The position numbers were made by a program, and so were the translations under genes. Positions 18,085-27,572 of a stretch of 64,000 bases of DNA are shown here, piece by piece. The stretch is taken from positions 1 to 64,000 of the forward strand of contig NZ_AZDT01000042.1 of the NCBI RefSeq assembly GCF_001434785.1, written 5' to 3'. The stretch is from Levilactobacillus namurensis DSM 19117. GTDB lineage: Bacteria; Bacillota; Bacilli; Lactobacillales; Lactobacillaceae. The notes below the pieces were generated by a model that saw only the letters and a list, made by a program, of their open reading frames with translations, had not been told where the DNA came from and made no database searches. The number at the start of each line of letters is the position of its first letter. Within the stretch, counting starts at the first letter, position 1.

Positions 18085-18282
18085 TTAGTTTTTCTTCGCG
18101 TTACTATCACGCGACAATAAGGTAACCCCATTGACCGCGATAAAGGCGACAATTGCCATGGTGATGCCTAGTTGCATCGGCCGGTAGGTCATTTGTTCCA
18201 ATGACTCACCGATGTAGCCAATGACTTCACCGAAGATAACTGCCCAAAAAATTACTACTAGATTTGATTCTAGCCACTTCAT
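18085..18282 (-). CDS. DUF2929 (YjzD-like) small membrane protein
   Basis: 65 residues with two membrane helices (about 8-28 and 38-58) and a GEVIGYIGESLEQMTY loop. The pattern matches DUF2929 proteins of Firmicutes; function unknown. The ATG lies after GAGGTGACAGCAG on the minus strand. It is divergent from the antiporter gene at 18538. Confidence 0.75.
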   Translation of the reverse strand: MKWLESNLVVIFWAVIFGEVIGYIGESLEQMTYRPMQLGITMAIVAFIAVNGVTLLSRDSNAKKN

Positions 18283-18389
18283 CTGCTGTCACCTCACAAT
18301 CGTTAATCGTTCTTAGTTTAACACGATTGCCCGGTGGCGGGTAGTGTCGTTTACCTCGGAAGGGTAAATTTCTTGACGAGGGTCGTTGG

Positions 18390-18418
18390 TTGTGTTGGCC
18401 GAATAAGTTCGGTATAAT
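18390..18418 (+). promoter_or_regulatory. Promoter of the antiporter gene
   Basis: -35 TTGTGT (18390-18395), 17-base spacer, -10 TATAAT (18413-18418). It gives a leader of about 110 bases before the ATG at 18538. Confidence 0.65.
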
Positions 18419-18537
18419 GAGTTGCAATTGAACAAAATCGGGTTGAAGCGACTGCTTTCAAGAATGTGACTTTCCTTGGGTTGGGGAGGTATAGAGGTGA
18501 AGTGGGCGCTTTTTTTGTGCGCCAAAGGGGGAATTTG

Positions 18538-19743
18538 ATGGAATTATTACGAGATTTAACGTTGATTTTACTGGCTACCACGATTGTGGGCCACTATAGT
18601 ACGCGAATTGGGATTCCGGCCGTGATTGGCCAATTATTGGTCGGTGTCGTGATGGGACCGGCGATGTTGGGTTGGTTGAAGCTGACGGAGAACCTGGATA
18701 GTTTTGCCCAAATCGGCGTGATTATTTTAATGTTTATTGCGGGGCTGGAAAGTGATCTGCAATTATTGAAACGGTATTTGAAGCCCAGCGTGTTAGTGGC
18801 CATTCTAGGGGTCATCGTTCCGGTGGTGGGGTCCTACCTAGTGGCCATCAGCTACCACTTACCGCAGACGGAGAGCCTGTTTATCAGCGTCATCTTCGCG
18901 GCGACTTCGGTCTCCATTTCTGTAGAAGTCTTAAAGGAAATGAACGCGTTGAGTAGCCGGGAAGGGACTACGATTCTGGGTGCGGCGGTGGTCGACGACG
19001 TGTTAGCCGTCATCATCTTAAGTGTCCTGGTCTCGACCACGGGGACCGCCGTTGACGGGCACGCGTCCGGCAACCTGTTAGTCACCACCTTGCTGCAGGT
19101 GGTCTACTTTGTGGCCATCTATTTCGTGGTGCGCTGGTTAGCGCCGTACATGGCTAAGATTGGGGACCGGTTGATGATCCCCATGGGGGCAACGTTGATG
19201 GCCATGATCCTGTGTTTCGGGATGGCGTACGTTGCCGAAGTCGTGGGCTTGAGCGACGTGGTGGGGGCCTTCTTCGCCGGTATCGCCATCTCACAAACGT
19301 CCGCACGGTCCGTGGTCGATCGGCATATTGAACCGGTGGGCTACGCGGTCTTCATCCCCGTCTTCTTCGTCAGCATTGGCTTGAACATGGACTTTAGCGG
19401 AATCGGTAAGCAGTTAGGATTCATCCTGATCTTGACGGTCGTCGCTGTGTTGACCAAGCTGATTGGGGCCGGTGGTGGCGCCAAGCTGGCGGGCTTTTCC
19501 TGGCACAGTTCCCTAGCTGTCGGCGCTGGGATGGTCTCCCGGGGGGAAATGGCGTTGATCATTGCCCAGATCGGGTTTGCGGCTAAGTTGATGTCAACGG
19601 CCCGTTACTCCGCCATTGTGACGGCCATCGTCTTGGCGACGCTCTTGGCACCGTTCCTGTTGCGATTGGCGATGAACCGGGTGACCCAAGGCCAGCCGGA
19701 CCGGTCGAAAGTGCGGTCGGTTGAAGAAGAATCGCATTCGTAA
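18538..19743 (+). CDS. CPA2-family cation:proton antiporter
   Basis: 401 residues, about 12-13 membrane segments and no C-terminal KTN/TrkA domain. Exchanges Na+ or K+ for protons across the cytoplasmic membrane (NapA/KefB group). GIPAVIGQLLVGVVMGP near residue 22 and AAVVDDVLAVIIL near residue 150 carry the paired Asp residues (VDD) of electrogenic members. ATG at 18538 is preceded by AAAGGGGG; a longer in-frame version from 18466 lacks a ribosome site. pH or sodium homeostasis is the probable role. Confidence 0.9.
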   Translation: MELLRDLTLILLATTIVGHYSTRIGIPAVIGQLLVGVVMGPAMLGWLKLTENLDSFAQIGVIILMFIAGLESDLQLLKRYLKPSVLVAILGVIVPVVGSYLVAISYHLPQTESLFISVIFAATSVSISVEVLKEMNALSSREGTTILGAAVVDDVLAVIILSVLVSTTGTAVDGHASGNLLVTTLLQVVYFVAIYFVVRWLAPYMAKIGDRLMIPMGATLMAMILCFGMAYVAEVVGLSDVVGAFFAGIAISQTSARSVVDRHIEPVGYAVFIPVFFVSIGLNMDFSGIGKQLGFILILTVVAVLTKLIGAGGGAKLAGFSWHSSLAVGAGMVSRGEMALIIAQIGFAAKLMSTARYSAIVTAIVLATLLAPFLLRLAMNRVTQGQPDRSKVRSVEEESHS

Positions 19744-19884
19744 AAGCTCGCCTGGCGGGCTACGATTTTGAGCATCGTTTAGTCATTGCGTACAGTCTCC
19801 CTAAAGGAACGTGGTAAACTGGTCCTATAAAGCAGGCGACTAGGTTCGTTGGGAAAGTTTCGTGACGAATAGGGGAGATTGGCG

Positions 19885-20076
19885 ATGCAAATTGGCTTTA
19901 ACCATCATTTCTATCGACACTGGCCGTTTTGGATTGGCATCGGGTTCTTGCTCGGAGACGCCGGATTGCGATTGTTTGGCCTAGTCTGGCGTGATCCATT
20001 AGGGGTGAGCATTGGTCTGATGTGGCTCTTCATCGGGCTCTTCATGGGTCCGGGGGGCCGTCCGGCTAAACGATAG
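19885..20076 (+). CDS. Small two-helix membrane protein
   Basis: 63 residues: a short polar N-terminus (MQIGFNHHFYRHW), two hydrophobic segments (about 15-32 and 41-56) and a PGGRPAKR tail. ATG at 19885 is seven bases after AGGGGAG. No family recognised. It lies between the antiporter and another small membrane protein, and is followed by its own terminator. Confidence 0.65.
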   Translation: MQIGFNHHFYRHWPFWIGIGFLLGDAGLRLFGLVWRDPLGVSIGLMWLFIGLFMGPGGRPAKR

Positions 20077-20098
20077 GGGTAGACGAATCGATTAAGTT

Positions 20099-20129
20099 GC
20101 GTTAGAATTTAATTTCTAGCGCTTTTTTT
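20099..20129 (+). terminator. Terminator
   Basis: GCGTTAGAA / TTCTAGCGC stem followed by seven T. Confidence 0.85.
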
Positions 20130-20221
20130 GTTTAGTCAATTTGCGTGTCAACTAGGCAGAATGCGCAGGGTTACCGTCCCAGATTAGGTATGGTGAACGT
20201 AACACATGGGGAGGTGGCTTA

Positions 20222-20593
20222 ATGTCAAAATTGTACTATGCGGTACCCGTTTTGGGCCTAGTCGCAGCGTTCTTAGCGTTGGTCTTGGTCGGAATGGTAC
20301 CCAACCAACTGACGGGGATCAGCGCCGTCACGTTCCGGACGATTTCGGTCTTAGGATTCGGTACGGCGACCTGGATGATCGCCCTGACGACCTTTTTCCC
20401 CAACCGTTTCGGGCTCTACGCCAACACGTTATTGTTGATCGTGTTAGTCTCGCTAATGGCCATCTTTGGCCAGCATGCGGTGACGCGGCTGGGGTTAGAA
20501 GCTTTCGGAAGCTTGATTGCGACCAACATCTTATTGATTCTTTGGTTGCACCAGCGGCTACCAGAAAGTGTGGATGAGAAGGATTACCACTGA
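20222..20593 (+). CDS. Four-helix membrane protein, unknown
   Basis: 123 residues with four membrane segments (about 5-27, 36-58, 65-84, 92-111) and an acidic/His tail (LPESVDEKDYH). ATG follows GGGAGGTGG. No family is recognised and no partner gene is adjacent. The gene ends at a hairpin followed by T6. Confidence 0.75.
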   Translation: MSKLYYAVPVLGLVAAFLALVLVGMVPNQLTGISAVTFRTISVLGFGTATWMIALTTFFPNRFGLYANTLLLIVLVSLMAIFGQHAVTRLGLEAFGSLIATNILLILWLHQRLPESVDEKDYH

Positions 20594-20614
20594 CCAGGTC
20601 CTTGCGTGGTCAGT

Positions 20615-20652
20615 TGCCAACTAGCGGGCGCCCCCGTTGGTTGGCTTTTTTA
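20615..20652 (+). terminator. Terminator
   Basis: GCCAAC..CGGG / CCCG.TTGGTTGGC hairpin followed by TTTTTT. Confidence 0.75.
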
Positions 20653-20713
20653 ATTGGATGACACATTAGGACCGCCCGCACCGCGCACCGTCCCACTAAG
20701 GGCTTAGAGGACA

Positions 20714-20750
20714 GAAAATGGCCGCCAGAACTTTTCTGGCGGCCATTTGA
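20714..20750 (-). terminator. Terminator of the yfhO-like gene
   Basis: AAATGGCCGCCAGAA / TTCTGGCGGCCATTT, a perfect 15-bp stem downstream of the minus-strand gene. Confidence 0.85.
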
Positions 20751-20764
20751 GAATATTTTAAATT

Positions 20765-23491
20765 TTAAGCGTTGTGGCGGTGACTATGCTTGGTTTCGAG
20801 TGGTCGGAGCCATTCACCGGTGAACCAGAGGATGCCGAAGAGCACTAAGCAGGCCAGACTAATGATGGCGCCCGCCCGTAGACCGGGTGTCCGGTAACGT
20901 AAGACCACGTGGTTCTGGCCGTTCTGGAGGGGCACGCCGATCATGCCCTTGTAGTTCTTGACCACGGGAATCAGTGATTGGGCGTGCATCGCGGAAGTGA
21001 TGGCCACGGGCTTGCCGTTGACCGTCGCTGACCAACCCGGTGTATCCGGAATGGCCAGGTACAGGAGGTTGCGTTCAGGCGTTCCCTGCACGTTTCCGGA
21101 GAGCCGTGAGACCTGGTTATCCGCCCGGAAGTGTAGCGATTGCTGACGCAACTGCTGGGTGAACTGCCGGTAGAGCCGTTGGTTGAGTGACACGAACTGG
21201 TTGTGGTACCCCTCGGTAGGCTTGTTGGTTACGTAACTGACGGTGAGTACCGTTCCCCGCTGGTGTTGTCCTAGGTTGATCACGTAACGGAGCCCGTCCG
21301 CGTTGGTCAGTGGTTTGGCTTTCTTCCCGTTGACCCGGAGACTGGAATAGATGATGTTGTTGTCAGGAGAGTAGCCGTGAAGCAAGCCGGTTGCGTTGAC
21401 CCGGAGTTTGACCGTCTGTAAGTAGCGGTCGCCGTCGTGTTTTAGGGTCCGGAACTTACCGGGGATGTTGACCATGTCGTGTGCGGTCGCCCGCCGCGTG
21501 GACACGTTTAAGATGCTAGTGGGTGCCAAGGTGTTTTGGGGTGCGCCAAGGGCCCGTAAGACCTTCTCCTGGTTATAGAGCGCCTGTTGGTCGTTCAGCT
21601 GGACCTTAGCCAACTTGGCGGGTACGGCGAAGCCTAGCCCGGCGTAGGAGGATAGGGGCGTAATCTGTGGGTCCTTGAAGGCGTTGAGCCGGTACTTGAC
21701 CCCGAGTAGGGTATCGGTCACGTGGGTGTAACCTTGGGGACTGATGCGTCGCACGTTAGGACTGAAGTACCCCAGGTCGTGCTGGAAGACCCGCGCTTGT
21801 TCTACCAGCGTCGAAGAGTAGGAACTGATCCCCGAGTAGTTGAACAGCAGGGGGTCGTTGTAGTGGTTGTACGGACCATCGTAGGCCTTACTGATGGTGG
21901 CGTGCAGGAATTCGACCCGGTGCAGGTCACTGGTGGTCTGGGAAGCGTTGACTTTTGCGAGCAGTGCCTTATCTTGGCGGTAGTATTTCTCGAAGGCGGC
22001 CTGGTTACCGAACTCGATCCCGCGGTTCGCGACCAGGTAGTTGCCACCCAGTTCGGTGGCTAGAAGTAGGCCCAGTAAACCAATTCGAAGTGGGCGCCAT
22101 TCGCTGATGAACAGCAACATGGTGCTCAAGAGTAAGAGTCCTAGTGACAGCCACATCCAGTGGAAGGAGGGCTGACTCTTGAGGTACAGGGTGTTGTTCA
22201 GGGTCGCCGCAGCCTTGAAGTACAGCTTAGGGAAGACGTGGGCGGACAGGTAACCGACAATCAGGAGTCCTGCACCCCAGACCAGGGCTAGGATCTTTTG
22301 GGGATCGTTCATCGACTGTGCCGGGTGGGTCTGCCAAGCGCGGTAGGCCGTGATCAGCAACAGGAACGTGAAGAAGTAGGCGTTACGGAACGGGAAACCA
22401 GCGGGTTGCTGGAACATATGCCAGGCCGTATTGAATAGGGTCACGAAGAGGCCGAGTCCCATGACGATCAACAGCCACATGGTCCGGTTCTTCTCGACGG
22501 CCCGGATACGGGGTGAGACGAAGTAGACGATGACCAGTAGGAACATCAGTGTCCCCATGAAAAGGGTTGGCGCGTGATACAGGTGGGTGACGTAAGTGCT
22601 GCCACCGGGGCCGAATTGGGCCAGGACTTCCGGACCAAAGAGGGGCGACGGCAGGTAATTTTGGTAGAACACGTCGCTCTTACCGGTCAGCAACATGCCC
22701 AGCGCCGTGGGTAAGAGGACCACGGCGGTCATGCCGCCGGCGAGTAGGGAGCCGATGAAGAACTGCCGAATCGCCGCGGTGTGCATTTGCAAGACGCTAC
22801 GGAACTTGGTCTTGGTCGGTTGGTGTTCAACAATCAGATAGATAAAGTAGAGGACCGAGAAGAGACAAGTCATGTAGCCCATATAGTAGTTCGAAAGAAT
22901 CGTGGCGGTCAGACTAACCGTGTAGAGGCCGAAGTGGTGTTGGTCGACCAGCCGGTGCAGGCCTAGCGCCACTAGGGGTAACCAGATTAAAGCGTCTAGC
23001 CACATCATGTCGTAGAAGTACATGGCCACGAAGCCACAGAGACTGAAGGCCGTGGAGAAGAGCAGGAGTGACCAACCGCTCTTGAGAAAGGCGTGCCGTA
23101 AGAAGACCGCCATGGTGAGGCCAATCGTGCTGACCTTCAACAGGATGATCCAGCTCAGGGCCGTGGTGATGTGGGCCGCGGGAAAGAGGAGGACAATCAG
23201 GTTGAACGGACTAATCACGTAGTAGGTCAATAATGGGACGATGCCGCTCCCGGTCCCTAATGATAGGGAGAATAGGTGGAATTGCCCGTGGAGAATGGTG
23301 GTCCGCAGGTATTCCAAGATGGGGACGTACTGGGCCCCCATATCACTGAATAGCAGGTTCTTGGGCCCGAATGGGGCTAACTTGAGGTGCCAGAAAGCTA
23401 GGCACAGGATGACCAGTGGAATTAAGAATGCTCCCCCATATACCCAGCGACTGACGCGTAGTGCCGCTAAAGTATCGCGATGTTGTTTCAT
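20765..23491 (-). CDS. YfhO-family membrane glycosyltransferase-like protein
   Basis: 908 residues. YfhO proteins are GT-C-like membrane enzymes implicated in glycosylating lipoteichoic acid or wall polymers on the outer face. About 12 N-terminal membrane segments (to ~residue 480) are followed by a large extracytoplasmic domain (~480-870) and a final helix with a basic tail. GPKNLLFSDMGAQYVP near residue 45 is the acidic first-loop motif, and LGTGSGIVPLLTYYVISPFN the second conserved loop. ATG at 23491 is ten bases after GGAGGG; an in-frame TTG nine bases earlier is too close to that site. Monocistronic. Confidence 0.9.
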   Translation of the reverse strand: MKQHRDTLAALRVSRWVYGGAFLIPLVILCLAFWHLKLAPFGPKNLLFSDMGAQYVPILEYLRTTILHGQFHLFSLSLGTGSGIVPLLTYYVISPFNLIVLLFPAAHITTALSWIILLKVSTIGLTMAVFLRHAFLKSGWSLLLFSTAFSLCGFVAMYFYDMMWLDALIWLPLVALGLHRLVDQHHFGLYTVSLTATILSNYYMGYMTCLFSVLYFIYLIVEHQPTKTKFRSVLQMHTAAIRQFFIGSLLAGGMTAVVLLPTALGMLLTGKSDVFYQNYLPSPLFGPEVLAQFGPGGSTYVTHLYHAPTLFMGTLMFLLVIVYFVSPRIRAVEKNRTMWLLIVMGLGLFVTLFNTAWHMFQQPAGFPFRNAYFFTFLLLITAYRAWQTHPAQSMNDPQKILALVWGAGLLIVGYLSAHVFPKLYFKAAATLNNTLYLKSQPSFHWMWLSLGLLLLSTMLLFISEWRPLRIGLLGLLLATELGGNYLVANRGIEFGNQAAFEKYYRQDKALLAKVNASQTTSDLHRVEFLHATISKAYDGPYNHYNDPLLFNYSGISSYSSTLVEQARVFQHDLGYFSPNVRRISPQGYTHVTDTLLGVKYRLNAFKDPQITPLSSYAGLGFAVPAKLAKVQLNDQQALYNQEKVLRALGAPQNTLAPTSILNVSTRRATAHDMVNIPGKFRTLKHDGDRYLQTVKLRVNATGLLHGYSPDNNIIYSSLRVNGKKAKPLTNADGLRYVINLGQHQRGTVLTVSYVTNKPTEGYHNQFVSLNQRLYRQFTQQLRQQSLHFRADNQVSRLSGNVQGTPERNLLYLAIPDTPGWSATVNGKPVAITSAMHAQSLIPVVKNYKGMIGVPLQNGQNHVVLRYRTPGLRAGAIISLACLVLFGILWFTGEWLRPLETKHSHRHNA

Positions 23492-23940
23492 TGTTAACAA
23501 TCCCTCCGTACGAAAAAATGAAAAATAGGTGTCGCCTAGGGCAGTGGCGCTGATGGTTGCTTAACCGCTGAACGCGGTGGCCAGCCAGTGGGGTGACCGC
23601 GCCTAACGAGACTCCGTAACCCGTTAGGATTGGTGAACCGCTTTAATCGATATCTCCGCTTAATCATACTCGAAATACCGTGATTGATGGTGACCTTTGG
23701 TTTGAATTGCCCCTAATAGGTTTGGTGGCTTTACACTTACTCACCACTATTTTTTACTATACTAGGATACCATATGCCTTGAGAATACCGCTAACCGTGG
23801 GCAAGATGGGTCGTAGCGGACCAATCTTCAAAGAAAATTAGCGTTTTCAGATAAATCCGGTTTAAGGTGGCGTTATTCTTCGTCAGGTAAGCTATACTTT
23901 TAGGTAGAATTTGCTTAGCGTTAAGATTGTGGTGGTTATT
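23492..23940. other. Gene-free stretch
   Basis: About 450 bases between the yfhO-like gene and the repeat fragments. I see no supported gene, terminator or motif other than the yfhO upstream region. Confidence 0.5.
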
Positions 23941-24147
23941 CGCCTTACCGGGCGACCAGAGCGCCATTAAGTTATGCGTTAAAATTTTCAGAAACGATTC
24001 AACATGTAAGCTGGCAGCTGGCCTTGATGGCAATTAGAGCCTAGGGACCACCGGCTATCACCGATTAATCCGAGGAGTCAATGTAGCCTTGAACGTTGGT
24101 GGTCAATTCTGGGTCAGTGTAAGCCCTGTCTGGTCGCCCGGTAAGGC
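23941..24147. repeat. Element with perfect 20-bp terminal inverted repeats
   Basis: CGCCTTACCGGGCGACCAGA at 23941-23960 is exactly repeated inverted at 24128-24147. The ends match the CGCCTTACCGG end of the structured repeat family, and AGCCCTGTCT next to the right end is the P1 arm, but the 167-base interior is unrelated to the usual P2/P3 core. It looks like a rearranged or relict composite. Confidence 0.75.
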
Positions 24148-24197
24148 GAATGTCAGTCGAGTAATTCATAAGAGACATGCTAAAGGAGGAAGTGCCA

Positions 24198-24890
24198 TTG
24201 AGTGCAAAAGCCCAAGTATTGGTGGTTGAAGATGAACGGGAGTTATCAGCAGATATTGTAGAATTGATCAAGCCCATCTGTGAGCCGACCGTAGCGTTCG
24301 ACGGGGAACAGGGGGAATTTCTAGCCAGTCAAGACGTCTTTGACGCCATCATTTTAGACCTGATGTTACCGGGCGAGAGCGGGTTGGACCTCCTGATGCA
24401 TATTCGGCACCAGAACATCTCGACCCCCGTCTTGATTCTGACCGCCAAGGATACGATTGCGGATAAACTTCGCGGCTTCAACGACGGGGCCGACGATTAC
24501 GTGACCAAGCCCTTCCACCGAGAAGAGTTGTTGGCCCGGATGAAGGCCTTGCTGAAACGCTCAGGACACCTGAACAGTAGCGACGTGATTCAACTAGGCG
24601 ATTTGGTGATTAACACCAGTAAGCATTTAGCTACTTACGCGGGTCACCCGTTGACCTTGAAAGGCCGTGAATTCGACCTGCTGGCCTATCTGGCGGGCAA
24701 TCCCGGGACCATCATTACCAAGGAACAGATCTTTAATCGGCTCTGGGGGTTCGACTCCGAGACCAGTCTGTCCGTGGTGGAAGTCTATATGAGTAATCTC
24801 CGGAAGGAATTGAAGAATGCGGGGAGCGCGCTGTCGATCCGCACCATCCGGAATGCGGGCTATATCGTGGAGGCCCCTGATGAGCAATAA
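24198..24890 (+). CDS. OmpR-family response regulator
   Basis: 230 residues. Receiver domain (1-~118) with acidic pocket VVEDE, phosphoacceptor D54 in IILDLMLPG, Thr in LILTAKD and Lys in VTKPF; winged-helix DNA-binding domain (~130-230). I chose TTG at 24198 because AAAGGAGG is eight bases upstream; the open frame extends further without a site. Overlaps its kinase gene by 11 bases. The pairing resembles CiaRH of streptococci (no HAMP in the kinase, CiaR-like regulator), but this is a similarity impression. Targets unknown. Confidence 0.92.
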   Translation: MSAKAQVLVVEDERELSADIVELIKPICEPTVAFDGEQGEFLASQDVFDAIILDLMLPGESGLDLLMHIRHQNISTPVLILTAKDTIADKLRGFNDGADDYVTKPFHREELLARMKALLKRSGHLNSSDVIQLGDLVINTSKHLATYAGHPLTLKGREFDLLAYLAGNPGTIITKEQIFNRLWGFDSETSLSVVEVYMSNLRKELKNAGSALSIRTIRNAGYIVEAPDEQ

Positions 24891-26211
24891 AGCGAACCGG
24901 TCGCAGTGGTGGCGGCTGTTCTTGAGTAGCTTCGTGGGGTTTGCCCTCATTTTCATCCTGTTAGGCATCATCGTCTTCGTCCTGTTTAGCCGCGCCATGT
25001 TGACCAGTACGGACCAGACTTTGCGTGTTGAGCGGTCGGCTCGGTTGGCGGGCCCGCCCCACCGGATGACTCAGCGGGATACGCAACAGAAGCAACAGCC
25101 CAATAAGGGGGGCAGTGCCCACCCCTTTATGACCACCACCCTGGTCTTTAACAGCAAGGGTAAGATTATCAACCAGGCCCAGCTGGGCTCACGGTACGAC
25201 AGCTTGAAGGATATTCAGCTACACCGTTCAGAGGTCGGCCAGCTCAAAAGCATCGTGGTCGGGGGCAAGTATAACTTCCGCACCCTGTTGACCAAGGTGC
25301 CGCAGAGTAATAATGACCGGTCGCTTGCGGGACGGTACCTCTTGATTATGGAGAACATCGATCCCCAGAAGAGTGCCATGCGCAACTTCCGGCGCATCAT
25401 GCTGATGACCATGGGCATCTTCTGGCTCCTCTCCATTCTGATCAGTGTCTGGCTGTCCCGGCTGACCATGCGGCCGATTCTGAAGTCCTGGGGGCGGCAG
25501 ACCGAGTTCGTGGGGAACGCGGCTCACGAGCTGCGGACGCCGCTGACCATTATCCAGAATAAACTGGAGTTGTTGTTGACTAAGCCTAACGATAAAATCA
25601 TTGATCAGGCAGAAAATATTGCGATTGCCAACAGTGAAAGTCAGCGACTTCAGAAGCTGACGCATGACCTGTTAGCGTTAGCCCGGTCGGACTCCAATAC
25701 CTTGCAGACCAATTTTGAACGGACGGAAGTCGCCGATTTCTTGTCCCGGACAGTGGAACCCTACACCGAGATTGCGGCCAGTCAGGGGAAGCAGTTGGTG
25801 CTGACGCCCATCACGCCCTTTAAGGCCACATTGGACCAGAACTTGATTCATCAGTTGATGAATATTCTGATTGATAATGCGATGAAGTACTCGCCGCAAG
25901 GCAGTACCATCACCATTTCTGCAAAAATTATCGGCCGGAAGTGGCAATTGGTAGTAGCTGACCAAGGAATCGGCATCGCGCCGGACCAACGCCGCCACAT
26001 TTTTGACCGGTTCTACCGCATCGATTCGTCGCGGAGTCGGCAGACCGGTGGTAACGGGTTGGGCCTGTCCATCGCCCACTGGATCGTTGACCTACATCAC
26101 GGCACCATTGGAGTGCGGGATAATCAGCCGCAGGGGAGTCAGTTCGTGACGACGCTGCCGCTGACCCCGCCGACTAGTCTACCGACGCGGCATAAGACGG
26201 TTAAAGGTTAA
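24880..26211 (+). CDS. Sensor histidine kinase
   Basis: 443 residues. Membrane segments at ~12-36 and ~172-193 enclose an extracytoplasmic sensor loop of about 135 residues with a Gln/Lys-rich start. There is no HAMP domain: the HisKA helix follows the second helix directly. H216 in NAAHELRTPL is the phosphorylated residue; the ATPase domain has NILIDNAMKYSP (N box), DQGIGI (G1), FDRFYR (F) and GGNGLGLSIA (G2). ATG at 24880 overlaps the regulator stop. The stop codon is followed almost at once by a half copy of the structured repeat. Confidence 0.93.
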   Translation: MSNKANRSQWWRLFLSSFVGFALIFILLGIIVFVLFSRAMLTSTDQTLRVERSARLAGPPHRMTQRDTQQKQQPNKGGSAHPFMTTTLVFNSKGKIINQAQLGSRYDSLKDIQLHRSEVGQLKSIVVGGKYNFRTLLTKVPQSNNDRSLAGRYLLIMENIDPQKSAMRNFRRIMLMTMGIFWLLSILISVWLSRLTMRPILKSWGRQTEFVGNAAHELRTPLTIIQNKLELLLTKPNDKIIDQAENIAIANSESQRLQKLTHDLLALARSDSNTLQTNFERTEVADFLSRTVEPYTEIAASQGKQLVLTPITPFKATLDQNLIHQLMNILIDNAMKYSPQGSTITISAKIIGRKWQLVVADQGIGIAPDQRRHIFDRFYRIDSSRSRQTGGNGLGLSIAHWIVDLHHGTIGVRDNQPQGSQFVTTLPLTPPTSLPTRHKTVKG

Positions 26212-26215
26212 GCGT

Positions 26216-26290
26216 GCGGCAGTCCAGACGGGGCTGGAACGCCGTGGGCCCCATTTTGAGCCACAGCGCGGTCTCGAAGCTAGAACTTTT
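26216..26290 (+). repeat. Structured repeat, 5' half copy
   Basis: AGTCCAGACGGGGCTGGAACG onwards to CTCGAAGCT matches the P1 5' arm, the GGGC block and P2, then breaks off into AGAACTTTTTT. The 3' half is missing. P2 followed by six T could help terminate the two-component operon. Confidence 0.7.
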
Positions 26291-26308
26291 TTCTCATCCT
26301 GCATATGG

Positions 26309-26357
26309 AAGGGGACTTTCTGGGGTAGCGTCATCACCCAAGGGAAGTCCCTTTTTT
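26309..26357 (+). terminator. Terminator of the two-component operon
   Basis: AAGGGGACTT / AAGTCCCTTTTTT hairpin with a long loop. Confidence 0.75.
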
Positions 26358-26554
26358 GATGATAAGCTTCATCTTTTAGGTCAATCACAACAGAGGGTCA
26401 TTGAACCAGCCAGACTGCATGTTTAGCCGGTGATGGGCCCTGGCGGTAAACCGCAAGCGCGGTGTCATTGGTCTAACTTTCAAGTCAGGCGTCCTTTGTG
26501 GGGGTAGGCGGTTTATGGTAGAATTTGGTCAGGAGTCAATAAGGAGAAATTGCC

Positions 26555-27523
26555 ATGTTAACGATTCGTGATATTGCGGCTAAAGCGGGGGTGTCGGTCT
26601 CCACCGCCTCCCGGGCCCTCAATAATAATCCCCGGATTAGCCTGGCCACGCGGGAACGCATTCAGGCGCTCGCTGAGGCGGAGGGGTATCTGCCAAACTA
26701 TAATGCTAAAAATTTAACGGCCGGTGAAGCCAATGCCGTGGGTGTGGTCTTTCCCACCACGGAACGGGTGGTCCCGGAAAATCCGTTTTATATCGACCTA
26801 CTGCGGGGCATCAACACCCAGCTGATGCAACGGCACTACGTCTTGTCGGTGGCCATTAGTAAGACCACGGATGGATTGTTGGATAACGTCAAGTCCATGG
26901 TGACCCAGGGGAAGATCAAGCGGTTCATCCTACTTTACGCGCACCCCGATGACGCGATTACGGCGTACTTGCGGCAGTATCACTTGCGTTTCGTCACGAT
27001 TGGCCAACCGGCCGCTGACCATCCGGAAGATTACTTCGTCGATAACGACAACTTACAAGCCGGGATTGGTGGGGCGACCTATCTGTTGGACCAGCTTCAG
27101 GTCAAGCACCCCGTCTTCGTTGAGTCGGCCCATAACTGGGCTTACGAGCAACAGCGCCGGCAGGGGTACGAACGGGTCGCTGCCAACTTTAACGCGGAGC
27201 CGTTGACTTGCAAGTTAGGTGAGTTGAACCGGGTCCGGCTGTTCATTAAGCAGCATCCGGAGGTTGACGGCATCATGGCGACCGATGACTTCAACGCCAT
27301 CGAGTTCTACCGGTTGATGCGCGAACAGTACCCAATCAGTCATTTCCCGATTGTCAGCTTTAACCAGTCACTACCGGCGGGGATGAGCGACGCCAACCTG
27401 CACTCGGTCGACCTGTTCCCCGAGAAGATGGGGTCAGCAACGGTCGCCTTACTCTTCAGTGACCGCGATCCGCTCGAAACACCGACGCCGGGACGCATTC
27501 AGATTCCTTACGCAATCAATTAG
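26555..27523 (+). CDS. LacI-family regulator of the maltose locus (MalR-like)
   Basis: 322 residues. The N-terminal helix-turn-helix (TIRDIAAKAGVSVSTASRALNN) and hinge (~45-60) are followed by a periplasmic-binding-protein-like sugar domain (~60-322). It precedes and faces the same way as the maltose transporter and phosphorylase genes but is separated from them by a terminator and a 560-base gap, so it is its own unit. A LacI-type operator covers the -35 of the transporter promoter. Role as maltose-responsive repressor is inferred from context. ATG follows AATAAGGAG. Confidence 0.88.
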   Translation: MLTIRDIAAKAGVSVSTASRALNNNPRISLATRERIQALAEAEGYLPNYNAKNLTAGEANAVGVVFPTTERVVPENPFYIDLLRGINTQLMQRHYVLSVAISKTTDGLLDNVKSMVTQGKIKRFILLYAHPDDAITAYLRQYHLRFVTIGQPAADHPEDYFVDNDNLQAGIGGATYLLDQLQVKHPVFVESAHNWAYEQQRRQGYERVAANFNAEPLTCKLGELNRVRLFIKQHPEVDGIMATDDFNAIEFYRLMREQYPISHFPIVSFNQSLPAGMSDANLHSVDLFPEKMGSATVALLFSDRDPLETPTPGRIQIPYAIN

Positions 27524-27550
27524 GGCCTGGTATGAAGCCAACCAATGGTG

Positions 27551-27572
27551 ATTGTCATCCGCCTTACCGGAC
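27551..27572 (+). repeat. Structured repeat, 5' end fragment
   Basis: GTCATCCGCCTTACCGGACG followed by unrelated sequence; the flank GTCATC is shared with copies E and G. Confidence 0.6.
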
